This document shows, in pieces, positions 16,151 to 23,722 of a stretch of 64,000 nt of DNA. Under the pieces are notes generated by a model. That model was not told the DNA's origin. It was given only the letters and a program-made list of their open reading frames with translations, and did no database searches. The first letter of the stretch is position 1. Each line of letters begins with the position of its first letter. Made by a program: the position numbers and the translations under genes. The DNA is from Bariatricus massiliensis (lineage in GTDB: Bacteria > Bacillota > Clostridia > Lachnospirales > Lachnospiraceae). The stretch is from assembly GCF_900086725.1 (NCBI RefSeq), contig NZ_LT574836.1:1-64000 (forward strand), given 5' to 3'.

Positions 16151-17204
16151 ACACTCATTTAAGGTCTCCGCCATGTTCTCCATTTTAGTTTTCATCATCC
16201 TGTTTATAACAATCGCTCTGATGGGATTTTTTACGATGATACTGCTGAACTTGGGAATTATCCATAATCCGCGGCTGGAAGTGATTTTCATTTTATCCGG
16301 TGTAGTAAGCATTCTGGCCGGTACTTTTTTCTCACGGGTTTTAGGTAAACGCCCTTTAAGTATTATCCTCGAGATTAATGAGGCCACAAAAGAAGTTGTA
16401 AAGGGTAACTTTGAGGTTCAACTAAATGAAGACATTCAGGTCACAGAGCTGCGCTCCATGGCCCACAACTTTAATGTCATGGTAAAAGAGTTGGAAAATA
16501 CGGAAATCTTCCGGAAAGATTTTATAGAAAATGTATCCCATGAATTTAAGACACCGCTTTCGGCTATCGAGGGGTATGTGACGCTCTTGCAGAAAAGGTC
16601 TTTACCGGAAGAGCGGCGCGCTGAATATACGGAGAGAATTCTTTTAAATACCAGACGGCTTTCTACCCTGACGGGCAATATTTTGCTGCTCGCCCGGCTG
16701 GAGAATCAGGAAATTGCGGTGAAAAAGGAAACCTATTCTCTCGATGAACAGCTCCGTGAGGCAATTCTGCTTTTTGAATCCCAGTGGACGGACAAGGAAC
16801 TGGAGCTGGATATCGATCTTTGCGCTGTCGATTACAGCGGCAATAAAGAACTGCTCATGCAAGTCTGGCAGAATATTTTAGAAAATGCCATCAAATTCGT
16901 ACCACGCCAAGGTGAAATACATATTATTTTAAAGGATGAACACTCCAATGTGACAGTGTCTATTATGGATAACGGCATCGGTATGGATGAAGATGCGAAG
17001 AAAAGAATTTATGAAAAATTTTATCAGGCGGACTCCTCCCGCACAAATGCCGGAAACGGTTTGGGATTGACACTGGCGAAACGGATTGTGGATTTGCATA
17101 ACGGCACGATAGAAGTTTCCAGCAAAATAGGAAAGGGCACTGCCTTTACCGTCACGCTTCCGCTTGCCGATTGCAGTGCCCCTTCTTCTTTTATTCAACC
17201 CTGA
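16143..17204 (+). CDS. Sensor histidine kinase (HAMP-HisKA-HATPase)
   Basis: The 353-residue kinase has two transmembrane helices (residues ~10-34 and ~45-66) joined by only about a dozen residues. It therefore has almost no outside sensor domain and probably senses within the membrane or through a partner protein. A HAMP segment, HisKA with His133 in NVSHEFKTPL, and an ATPase domain with NAIKF, DNGIGM and GNGLGLTLAKRI follow. It overlaps the response regulator upstream. Its last 14 bases overlap antisense the end of the convergent ABC transporter gene. Kinases of this form are often tied to antimicrobial-peptide-sensing ABC transporters. Confidence 0.93.
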   Translation: MNKHSFKVSAMFSILVFIILFITIALMGFFTMILLNLGIIHNPRLEVIFILSGVVSILAGTFFSRVLGKRPLSIILEINEATKEVVKGNFEVQLNEDIQVTELRSMAHNFNVMVKELENTEIFRKDFIENVSHEFKTPLSAIEGYVTLLQKRSLPEERRAEYTERILLNTRRLSTLTGNILLLARLENQEIAVKKETYSLDEQLREAILLFESQWTDKELELDIDLCAVDYSGNKELLMQVWQNILENAIKFVPRQGEIHIILKDEHSNVTVSIMDNGIGMDEDAKKRIYEKFYQADSSRTNAGNGLGLTLAKRIVDLHNGTIEVSSKIGKGTAFTVTLPLADCSAPSSFIQP

Positions 17205-20200
17205 GTGCTGTCACCGGGTCATTCTTCGCCGCCTTGCTGGAAGGAATCAATCCTCCGATTATCGTCAGCAGTACACTGAGAAGAATCAGTATCACTGCAG
17301 ACGGTACCGGCAGAACCGCGCTGATAGATGTTGTGTCAGCCAAATGATGAATCAATGCATTTCCCGGTATCAACAGCAGAAGCGTCAACACGATACCGAT
17401 AATGCCCGCGCACAAACCGATGATAAATGTTTCTGCATTAAATATCTGGGAGACATTTCCTTTTGATGCCCCGATGGCGCGGAGGATTCCAATTTCTTTT
17501 TTCCGTTCCAACACGCTGATGTAAGTGATGACCCCAATCATAATAGACGAAACTACAAGTGAGATTGCCACGAAAGCAATCAGCACATAACTGATAATAT
17601 CAATGATATTGGTCACCGATGACATCATAGTTCCGACGATATCCGTATAAGAAATCACCTGTTCCTCTTTTCCCTCTTCCTCCATACGGGCGTTATAATC
17701 GTCCAAGATGTCAACCACTTTTTCTTTACTTTCGAAATTCAGTGGATAAATGCTGATTCCGGTCGGCTGCTCAAAGTCCACATAGCCCAGCTTTTCCAGA
17801 TTCCCTTCATAGGTTGCTCCTTTTGTAGACATAAGCGACATCAGAAGTTCTGTCATTTCCTCCTGATCCATGTTCATTTGGAATGCATTCGCAAAGGCAG
17901 TTTCATCAATTTTCATCGCCCCACCTAGAGCGTTCTCAAGCTGCCCGGCTATCTGATTCATGACTTTCTGGAGGGCGCCTTGCATATTGCCGCTGATTTG
18001 GCTGACCATCTGCTGCATCAAAGAAGAAACCTGACGCTCCAAGGTCTGTGATACAGCTTCCGTAAGACTGCCCATGGTTTTCTGCATATACTCCTGAATA
18101 ACAGCCGAAATCTGACGTTCCAGACTGTCTGTATCGACCATGCTGTAAATCCCGTCGGACAATTGTTTCCGCCCCTCATCTGTATTCAGATATTCCATAA
18201 AATATTGCGCCAGCATAGCCGGTTCCGGAAGTCCGTTGTCTTTTGCATACTGGGGGTAGCCGGCCGCAATTTCCCCGGCCAGTTTCTCTATCTGCTCTTG
18301 AGAAACCGTTATATTCGAATTGTTCTGAAAAATCTCGTTTCCCCAGCGGATAAGAATCTCCTGTGCCTGTGCTGTCTGCAGATATTCAATCAGATACTGG
18401 TCGAACTTGTCTGCATCTGTATAGCCCTTCTCCGCTGCATACTGCTGATAGCCGGCCATGAGTTCCTTGACCATTGCCTGAAGCTGTTCCGTTGAAACCG
18501 TGATGCCGCCGTTTTCCTGAATGATGTCCCGTATATTATCTGACAAGATTTTCTGCACTTGCGGGGAGGCGAGATAGCCGGCTATTGCATCCCCAAGCTT
18601 CGTATAATCAGCCTGCGGATTCCCTGCGGTATACTTCTGATAGCCCTCCAGAAGACCGCTTACCATCTGCTCCAGTCCTTCTCTTGAAACTGTGAGATTC
18701 AGGCCGGACAGCAGCGTCTCCAAACTAAGTCCATCCATCTCCGGCAAATCCATGTTCAAATCTCCCATTTGGAGCATGCTGGATAAATCCAGAGAATTTC
18801 CGTCCAGCTGAAAAGCCCCGGAGAGATCCATAGAATCTGGCAATCCGCCGGAAAGAGCGCTCCCATCAAACTGAAAGGCCTTCTGAATCGCCTCTGTATC
18901 TACAGAAAACAGAGATTCCATATTCAAAGCATTCTGATTGTCTCTTTTATCGAAAGGCTCGTTGGTAAATACATTGACATCTGGCTGTTCCAGCTGTTGT
19001 TTTACGATTGTGCTGTTACCCGCCTGCTCTGCCGCATGCCGTGTCAGGGATACCGGATAGCCGATACCTGTTTTTAAGGCCGCAGCATTGGCGTCTTCTG
19101 ACGGCTGTACTACCCCTACTACCTTTAAGTCTTCTCCGTTTGCCACCAGCTTCTTCATATAGTTTTCATTGTCCGTCTTGTCCGTCCAAACTTGATGCTG
19201 TCCGTCATATTCATAATAGTCTGTACTGTTCACTACCTTGAACGTGATTCCAAGTATATCTTCATAGTCATAATTTCCCATGTCTGAGGGCGTCTTTATG
19301 GCTTCCTCTTTGGCGAACTGCTGAATCATTTCATCCAGCTCCATAGCGTCTCTCAATCCGAGGCTGTAGAGCATGAAATCACTGATTCCGCCGCTTCCGC
19401 TCAGTACTACCACACATTCATTATAATTACTGGGCCAGCGTCCGGCTTTCACGTCATACTGACTGTCATATAAAGCGTCATTTTCCGGCATCTCATAGAA
19501 CACATCCGTACTCATCATGGAGGACATCATGCTGTTTGAGCCTGCCGAAGAGCCCAGACCCAGCGAATCGAAGGACTTGTCGGGATTGACTTGACGAATC
19601 TTATCTCCATCCTGACGGTAAATCTGCGGTACGCCATTGTAGGAATATTCGATTGCTTTTGTATACTTATCCATCCCGCTGTCACCGCTGTCCAAGTACT
19701 GCTTCAAGGATTTCAGGTCATTGGAATTCATGGTGGAAAACATATCCGTCACCATCTGTACAACATGGATATCTCCCGAATCCTCTTTGCTTTTCCCGGG
19801 CCCACCATTGCCGACCATCAGCGAGGAAATATCAAATCCGGTACTCTGAATCTGCAGCGGATACTCGGAAAGTGTCTCCTCCTCCACAGACTGGATATAA
19901 GTATTTGCCCCCGTAGAAAGGGATAAAATCAAGGCGATTCCTATAATTCCGATAGAACCTGCAAAGGAGGTCAAAAGTGTCCTTGCCTTTTTCGTCCGAA
20001 GATTATTAAAACTCAGTGACAGTGCCGTCAGAAATGACATGGACGATTTTCCCATGTTCTTATGGACGGCCTCGTCAAGGCTTCCTTCCTCTATCTGAAA
20101 GGGGTTGGTATCAGACTGGATCACTCCGTCTTTCAGCCTTACGATGCGGTTGGCATATTGGTCTGCCAGCTCCGGGTTGTGGGTGACCATCACAACAAGC

Positions 20201-20772
20201 CGGTCTTTGGCCACTTCTTTTAAAAGCTCCATGACTTGTAAGCTGGTCTCACTGTCCAGAGCGCCTGTCGGCTCATCCGCCAGCACGATATCTGGATTAT
20301 TCACCAGCGCTCTGGCAATCGCCACCCGCTGCATCTGTCCGCCCGACATCTGGCTGGGCTTTTTATGGAACTGTTCCCCCAGTCCCACCTGTTCTAAAGC
20401 TTCTTTGGCCCGTTTTCTGCGTTCTGCCTTGCTGATTCCCGAAATCGTCAGTGCAAGTTCCACATTTGCCAATATATTCTGGTGGGGAATCAGGTTATAG
20501 CTTTGAAATACAAACCCAATCGTATGGTTCCGGTAGGAATCCCAGTCCCGGTCTTTATATTTCTTCGTAGAAATTCCGTTGATAACCAAATCACCGCTGT
20601 CATAGCGGTCCAGTCCACCAATGATATTCAGAAGCGTTGTCTTTCCGGAACCACTGGGACCCAGAATTGCGACGAATTCATTATCTCTTAAATTCAGACT
20701 CACCTGATTAAGGGCCGTCTGAATCAAATCTCCCGTCTTATACTGTTTGCTAATTTCTTTTATTTGAAGCAT
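17191..20772 (-). CDS. Large MacB-like ABC transporter (ATPase fused to FtsX-type permease)
   Basis: The 1193-residue protein starts with a LolD/MacB-type ATPase (residues ~1-225; Walker A GPSGSGKTT, signature MSGGQMQR, Walker B LADEPTGALD, switch His in VTHNPE). A first transmembrane helix follows near 265-285, then a very long extracytoplasmic part (~290-1030), and three C-terminal helices (~1070-1180). This is the MacB/FtsX topology, used to move or sense peptides and lipoproteins across the surface rather than for import. The outside part contains three consecutive 64-residue repeats (from residues 693, 757 and 821, each opening with a T-V-S-x-E motif and holding a GYxxYA motif). It is convergent with an OmpR/HK pair, a frequent pairing in peptide resistance. 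Confidence 0.9.
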   Translation of the reverse strand: MLQIKEISKQYKTGDLIQTALNQVSLNLRDNEFVAILGPSGSGKTTLLNIIGGLDRYDSGDLVINGISTKKYKDRDWDSYRNHTIGFVFQSYNLIPHQNILANVELALTISGISKAERRKRAKEALEQVGLGEQFHKKPSQMSGGQMQRVAIARALVNNPDIVLADEPTGALDSETSLQVMELLKEVAKDRLVVMVTHNPELADQYANRIVRLKDGVIQSDTNPFQIEEGSLDEAVHKNMGKSSMSFLTALSLSFNNLRTKKARTLLTSFAGSIGIIGIALILSLSTGANTYIQSVEEETLSEYPLQIQSTGFDISSLMVGNGGPGKSKEDSGDIHVVQMVTDMFSTMNSNDLKSLKQYLDSGDSGMDKYTKAIEYSYNGVPQIYRQDGDKIRQVNPDKSFDSLGLGSSAGSNSMMSSMMSTDVFYEMPENDALYDSQYDVKAGRWPSNYNECVVVLSGSGGISDFMLYSLGLRDAMELDEMIQQFAKEEAIKTPSDMGNYDYEDILGITFKVVNSTDYYEYDGQHQVWTDKTDNENYMKKLVANGEDLKVVGVVQPSEDANAAALKTGIGYPVSLTRHAAEQAGNSTIVKQQLEQPDVNVFTNEPFDKRDNQNALNMESLFSVDTEAIQKAFQFDGSALSGGLPDSMDLSGAFQLDGNSLDLSSMLQMGDLNMDLPEMDGLSLETLLSGLNLTVSREGLEQMVSGLLEGYQKYTAGNPQADYTKLGDAIAGYLASPQVQKILSDNIRDIIQENGGITVSTEQLQAMVKELMAGYQQYAAEKGYTDADKFDQYLIEYLQTAQAQEILIRWGNEIFQNNSNITVSQEQIEKLAGEIAAGYPQYAKDNGLPEPAMLAQYFMEYLNTDEGRKQLSDGIYSMVDTDSLERQISAVIQEYMQKTMGSLTEAVSQTLERQVSSLMQQMVSQISGNMQGALQKVMNQIAGQLENALGGAMKIDETAFANAFQMNMDQEEMTELLMSLMSTKGATYEGNLEKLGYVDFEQPTGISIYPLNFESKEKVVDILDDYNARMEEEGKEEQVISYTDIVGTMMSSVTNIIDIISYVLIAFVAISLVVSSIMIGVITYISVLERKKEIGILRAIGASKGNVSQIFNAETFIIGLCAGIIGIVLTLLLLIPGNALIHHLADTTSISAVLPVPSAVILILLSVLLTIIGGLIPSSKAAKNDPVTALRVE

Positions 20773-20802
20773 ATAGGTTTCCTTTCCTTGCTGGATGTTT
20801 CT

Positions 20803-20848
20803 GTATTCTTAACAAGAATACTTTCATATTCTCAACTGAACCTCAACT
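20803..20848 (-). promoter_or_regulatory. Regulatory region of the MacB-like transporter: direct repeat and palindrome
   Basis: Two CTCAACT copies (20831-20837 and 20842-20848) lie one 11-bp helical turn apart, as OmpR-type regulators prefer. Between them and the gene is a perfect palindrome with 8-base arms GTATTCTT-AAC-AAGAATAC (20803-20821). On the gene's strand the repeats are upstream and a TTGAGA-like box overlaps the nearer repeat. The pairing with the response regulator at 15470 is inferred. Confidence 0.5.
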
Positions 20849-20912
20849 TTTAGGGGAGATTCCGTTTTTTATAAAAATTTAATGATGCAGGGATGTGGAT
20901 AAGTTCATTTAT

Positions 20913-21356
20913 TTACTCAACCGCTTTATCTAGGAAAATTTCTCCGTCCAAATGCTCTAACTCATGGCAAAAGCACTTAGCCATTTCGTCTTCAACAGTC
21001 ATTATGACCTCTGCACCATCTTCATTCAGTGCTTGGACAGTGACTTTTTGAGGACGGATTGTTTTGACAAAACGATTCGGAAAACTAAGGCATCCTTCTA
21101 TACATTCTTGAACACCACTGCATTCGATTATTTGTGGATTGACTAATTTGAGGACATAGTCGTAATAGTCTATCACAACTAACCGTTTTAAAATTCCCAC
21201 CTGATTTGCCGCCAAAGCAGCGCCATTTTCAGTATTGTGAAGTGTGTCCATCATATCATCTAAAATCTGCCTGATTTTATCATCTATACAAGGTACTTTT
21301 TTACACTTTAAACGTAAAATTTTGTCGTCGTTATATCGAATATTCCTTATTGCCAT
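20913..21356 (-). CDS. def: Peptide deformylase
   Basis: The 147-residue enzyme removes the formyl group from nascent proteins. All three motifs are visible: GAALAANQVG (residues 45-54; motif 1 with an Ala where Gly is usual), EGCLSFP (metal Cys89), and CHELEHLDG (His131, Glu132, His135). The frame runs up to 21494, but the ATG at 21356 has AGGAGGGAT just upstream and begins at the family's normal N-terminus. The gene overlaps the XRE regulator by 26 bases. A deformylase next to fmt and the translation genes would be usual; this one instead sits behind a regulator, which suggests an accessory paralog. Confidence 0.9.
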   Translation of the reverse strand: MAIRNIRYNDDKILRLKCKKVPCIDDKIRQILDDMMDTLHNTENGAALAANQVGILKRLVVIDYYDYVLKLVNPQIIECSGVQECIEGCLSFPNRFVKTIRPQKVTVQALNEDGAEVIMTVEDEMAKCFCHELEHLDGEIFLDKAVE

Positions 21357-21591
21357 TGGTATCCCTCCTGCTTCTGTCTGCACGTGACTTTCTAGGACTT
21401 TCTTCAAATAAAAATACTTCTTCGATAGGGCACTCAAATACTTGGGAAATATCATACGCGAGCCAGATCGAGGGTTCAAATTTTTCTGTTTCAATAGCGT
21501 TAATCGCCTGTCTGGAAGTTCCTACCATTTCGCCCAACTGCTCTTGAGTCAGCCCTTTTTGTTCTCTCAATTCCTTGATTCTATTTTTCAC
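21331..21591 (-). CDS. XRE-family HTH regulator coupled to the deformylase
   Basis: The 86-residue protein is a Cro/CI-type helix-turn-helix (IKELREQKGLTQEQLGEMVG, then TSRQAINAIETEKFEPSIWLAYDISQVFECPIEEVF), with a short basic tail. It starts with GTG behind AAAGGAG. It resembles the small YgzD/immR-like regulators. Its 3' end overlaps the peptide deformylase start, so the two are co-translated. Inverted half-sites flank its promoter (21614-21658), which suggests autoregulation. Confidence 0.88.
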   Translation of the reverse strand: MKNRIKELREQKGLTQEQLGEMVGTSRQAINAIETEKFEPSIWLAYDISQVFECPIEEVFLFEESPRKSRADRSRRDTNGNKEYSI

Positions 21592-21613
21592 TTAATAATC
21601 TCCTTTGTGTCAT

Positions 21614-21658
21614 GTTAACATTACTTGCAGTATAGCCACATTTGAGTGTAATGTCAAC
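21614..21658 (-). promoter_or_regulatory. Promoter and candidate operator of the XRE/deformylase pair
   Basis: On the minus strand, TTGACA (complement of 21652-21657) and TATACT (complement of 21629-21634) are 17 bp apart. GTTAACATTAC (21614-21624) and the complement of GTAATGTCAAC (21648-21658) match at 10 of 11 positions as an inverted pair. One covers the -35 box and the other lies just past the -10. Confidence 0.65.
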
Positions 21659-21687
21659 CTTACAGAGGAATATTTTATGGTATATAT

Positions 21688-21723
21688 AAAACAGCCCCTT
21701 TTCCATGAGATTAGGGGCTGTTT
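21688..21723 (-). terminator. Terminator after the deoR-type gene
   Basis: AAACAGCCCCT (about 21689-21699) pairs with AGGGGCTGTTT (about 21713-21723). The minus-strand product ends in TTTTA. It separates the DeoR gene from the XRE promoter. Confidence 0.75.
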
Positions 21724-21758
21724 CATTTGCTGTAAAATAGTTCTTATAAGGCTGTCGA

Positions 21759-22526
21759 TTATACGGCATTAATATCCACTTGCAGCTTCTTCGCTAAGTG
21801 CATGATATCTTTTGACACGCCGGTATCGGTGATAATTTTATGGACTTGCCCAATAGGACATACCGTAAATAAATTGCTGCTCCCGAATTTGGTACTGTCT
21901 GCTATGACATATGTCTTACGGGCGCTCCGTATAATGGCTCTTTTCGTCTCCATCTGCGGCGTACCGATTGAAGTGAGCCCCACTTCCAGATTAATACCAT
22001 TAACACCGACAAACGCTTTATCTACGTTAAAAGACTGCAGTGCGCTGATGGCAAAGCTGTCAAGGGTAGATGGGGGAGTGCCGATTGCCTGTCCTCCGAT
22101 AACGAAAAGATCTACATGTTTTGCCAGAGATAATTCTGCCGCGGCATACAGAGAATTGGTGACAACAATGAGATGCTTATCAGAATGCTCCTTGATATAG
22201 CGGGCCAGATAGCATCCAGTGGTAGAATCATCAATAATAATAGAATCCCTGTGCTCAATACAGTCATAAGCCTTCTGGGCAATACGCTGTTTGGCGGCGC
22301 TGTTTAAAAAGAATTCGCCGGGCACGAAGGATACGGTAAGCCCATCTTCTTTGGGGACTGCGCCCCCATATGTTTTTTTTAGTACACCCTGCTCGTCCAG
22401 TTTTCTGATATCTGTACGGATAGTAACTTCCGAGCAGCCTAAAAGTCTGCTGATTTCAGATACTTTTACGATTCCGTCTCTCTGCAATGTTTCTATGATT
22501 TTCTCCAGACGTTCGCTCTGCTTCAT
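21759..22526 (-). CDS. DeoR-family transcriptional regulator
   Basis: The 255-residue repressor has an N-terminal winged helix (residues ~1-57; RLEKIIETLQRDGIVKVSEISRLLGCSEVTIRTDIRKLD) and a C-terminal sugar-phosphate-sensing DeoRC domain (~75-235, with a DDSTTG loop, TNSLYAAAEL and a VGVNGINLEVGLT segment). The ATG at 22526 is preceded by AAAGAGGG; the longer frame would need a TTG start. It diverges from the pdxA2-kinase-kdgT genes and surely controls them. Four copies of a TTCGWTTGAAA-like motif lie in the shared intergenic region. The effector is likely a phosphorylated four-carbon acid, by inference. Confidence 0.92.
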   Translation of the reverse strand: MKQSERLEKIIETLQRDGIVKVSEISRLLGCSEVTIRTDIRKLDEQGVLKKTYGGAVPKEDGLTVSFVPGEFFLNSAAKQRIAQKAYDCIEHRDSIIIDDSTTGCYLARYIKEHSDKHLIVVTNSLYAAAELSLAKHVDLFVIGGQAIGTPPSTLDSFAISALQSFNVDKAFVGVNGINLEVGLTSIGTPQMETKRAIIRSARKTYVIADSTKFGSSNLFTVCPIGQVHKIITDTGVSKDIMHLAKKLQVDINAV

Positions 22527-22538
22527 ATAGGTACCCTC

Positions 22539-22666
22539 TTTCAAACGAAAATATATATAGATTCATTATATAATGTTTGAAAGAAAAAGTACATAAAAAT
22601 CTTGTTAGTAAAAATCCACAAAATATTCGATTGAAGAATGATGTATATTATAGCTATCGATTGAAA
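22539..22666. promoter_or_regulatory. Candidate DeoR operator array
   Basis: Four related sites are seen: the complement of 22539-22550 (TTTCGTTTGAAA), 22572-22582 (AATGTTTGAAA), 22626-22636 (TTCGATTGAAG) and 22656-22666 (ATCGATTGAAA). They span the divergent intergenic region between the regulator and pdxA2. Confidence 0.55.
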
Positions 22667-22688
22667 GTACAGGAGGTATAAAGGATTT

Positions 22689-23711
22689 ATGAATGAAAAT
22701 GAGTACAGACCGGTGCTTGCCATAACAATAGGTGATCCCTCAGGAATTGGACCGGAAATCATCTTGAAAGCACTGAATGAAGAGGAGATTTATGAGACAT
22801 GCCGTCCACTGGTAATTGGTAGTGAAAAAGTATTAAGACGCGCGGCTGCCGTCATCGGCGCTTCTGAAATGAAGTTTCACACGATTGAAGAGCCGGAAGA
22901 TGGGAAATATGAGTTTGGACAGGTAGATGTATTAGAAACCGCCGACTATGATATCACCGGGCTTCAATGGGGAAAGGAACAAGCGCTGGCCGGGCAGATT
23001 GCCATTGATGCTATTGAGAAATCAATTGAACTCGGAATGGCTCGAAAAATTGATGCAGTCACCACGGCACCTATCAACAAAGTTGCAATCAAGATGGTGG
23101 GCACAAAGCAGGAAGGGCATACTGAGATTTACAGGGATCTGACCGGCGCGCCATTTGTCCTGACTATGTTCGATTGTTTTAAGATGCGGGTCTTTCATCT
23201 AAGCAGACATATGTCTCTTAGCAATGCAATCAAATATGTAACAAAGGAACACGTCTTCAACGATATTGTCCGTATCAATCAAGAACTAGAAAAGGCCGGA
23301 GTTCCTAAACCGCAGATTGCAGTCGCCGGACTTAATCCTCACTGTGGAGAGGGGGGATTATTTGGCTCAGAAGAAATTGACGAGATAATCCCGGCAATTG
23401 AAAAGGCGCAAAAGCTGGGAATTAATGCGGTAGGGCCTGTATCGCCGGATACAATCTTTGCAAGAGGAAAAGCAGGTGAATTCGATGCTATCCTTGCACT
23501 TTACCATGATCAAGGACATATTCCGTGCAAGACTTTAGATTTGGAGGAATCTGTTTCTATTACGTTAGGACTTCCATTCCTCCGCGGTTCCGTGGATCAT
23601 GGAACTGCCTTTGACAAAGCCGGAAAAGGCATCGCAACCAACAAGAGTATGGTAGCTGCTATTCATTCTACAGTGAAATATGCAAAAGCCATGCATGATT
23701 CAACGAAGTAA
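22689..23711 (+). CDS. pdxA2: PdxA2-type 4-phosphothreonate/4-phosphoerythronate dehydrogenase
   Basis: The 340-residue product belongs to the PdxA family of NAD-dependent oxidative decarboxylases. Seen are ITIGDPSGIGPEI (residues ~12-24), TTAPINKVA, the metal-site histidines in EGHTEIYRD and YHDQGHIP, and FLRGSVDHGTAFDKAGKG. In the PdxA2 subfamily the substrate is a 4-phosphorylated four-carbon sugar acid, oxidised and decarboxylated to dihydroxyacetone phosphate. That reading is favoured over pyridoxine synthesis because the next genes encode a four-carbon-acid sugar kinase and a KdgT-type permease. AGGAGG precedes the start. Confidence 0.88.
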   Translation: MNENEYRPVLAITIGDPSGIGPEIILKALNEEEIYETCRPLVIGSEKVLRRAAAVIGASEMKFHTIEEPEDGKYEFGQVDVLETADYDITGLQWGKEQALAGQIAIDAIEKSIELGMARKIDAVTTAPINKVAIKMVGTKQEGHTEIYRDLTGAPFVLTMFDCFKMRVFHLSRHMSLSNAIKYVTKEHVFNDIVRINQELEKAGVPKPQIAVAGLNPHCGEGGLFGSEEIDEIIPAIEKAQKLGINAVGPVSPDTIFARGKAGEFDAILALYHDQGHIPCKTLDLEESVSITLGLPFLRGSVDHGTAFDKAGKGIATNKSMVAAIHSTVKYAKAMHDSTK

Positions 23712-23722
23712 GAGGTGATGAT

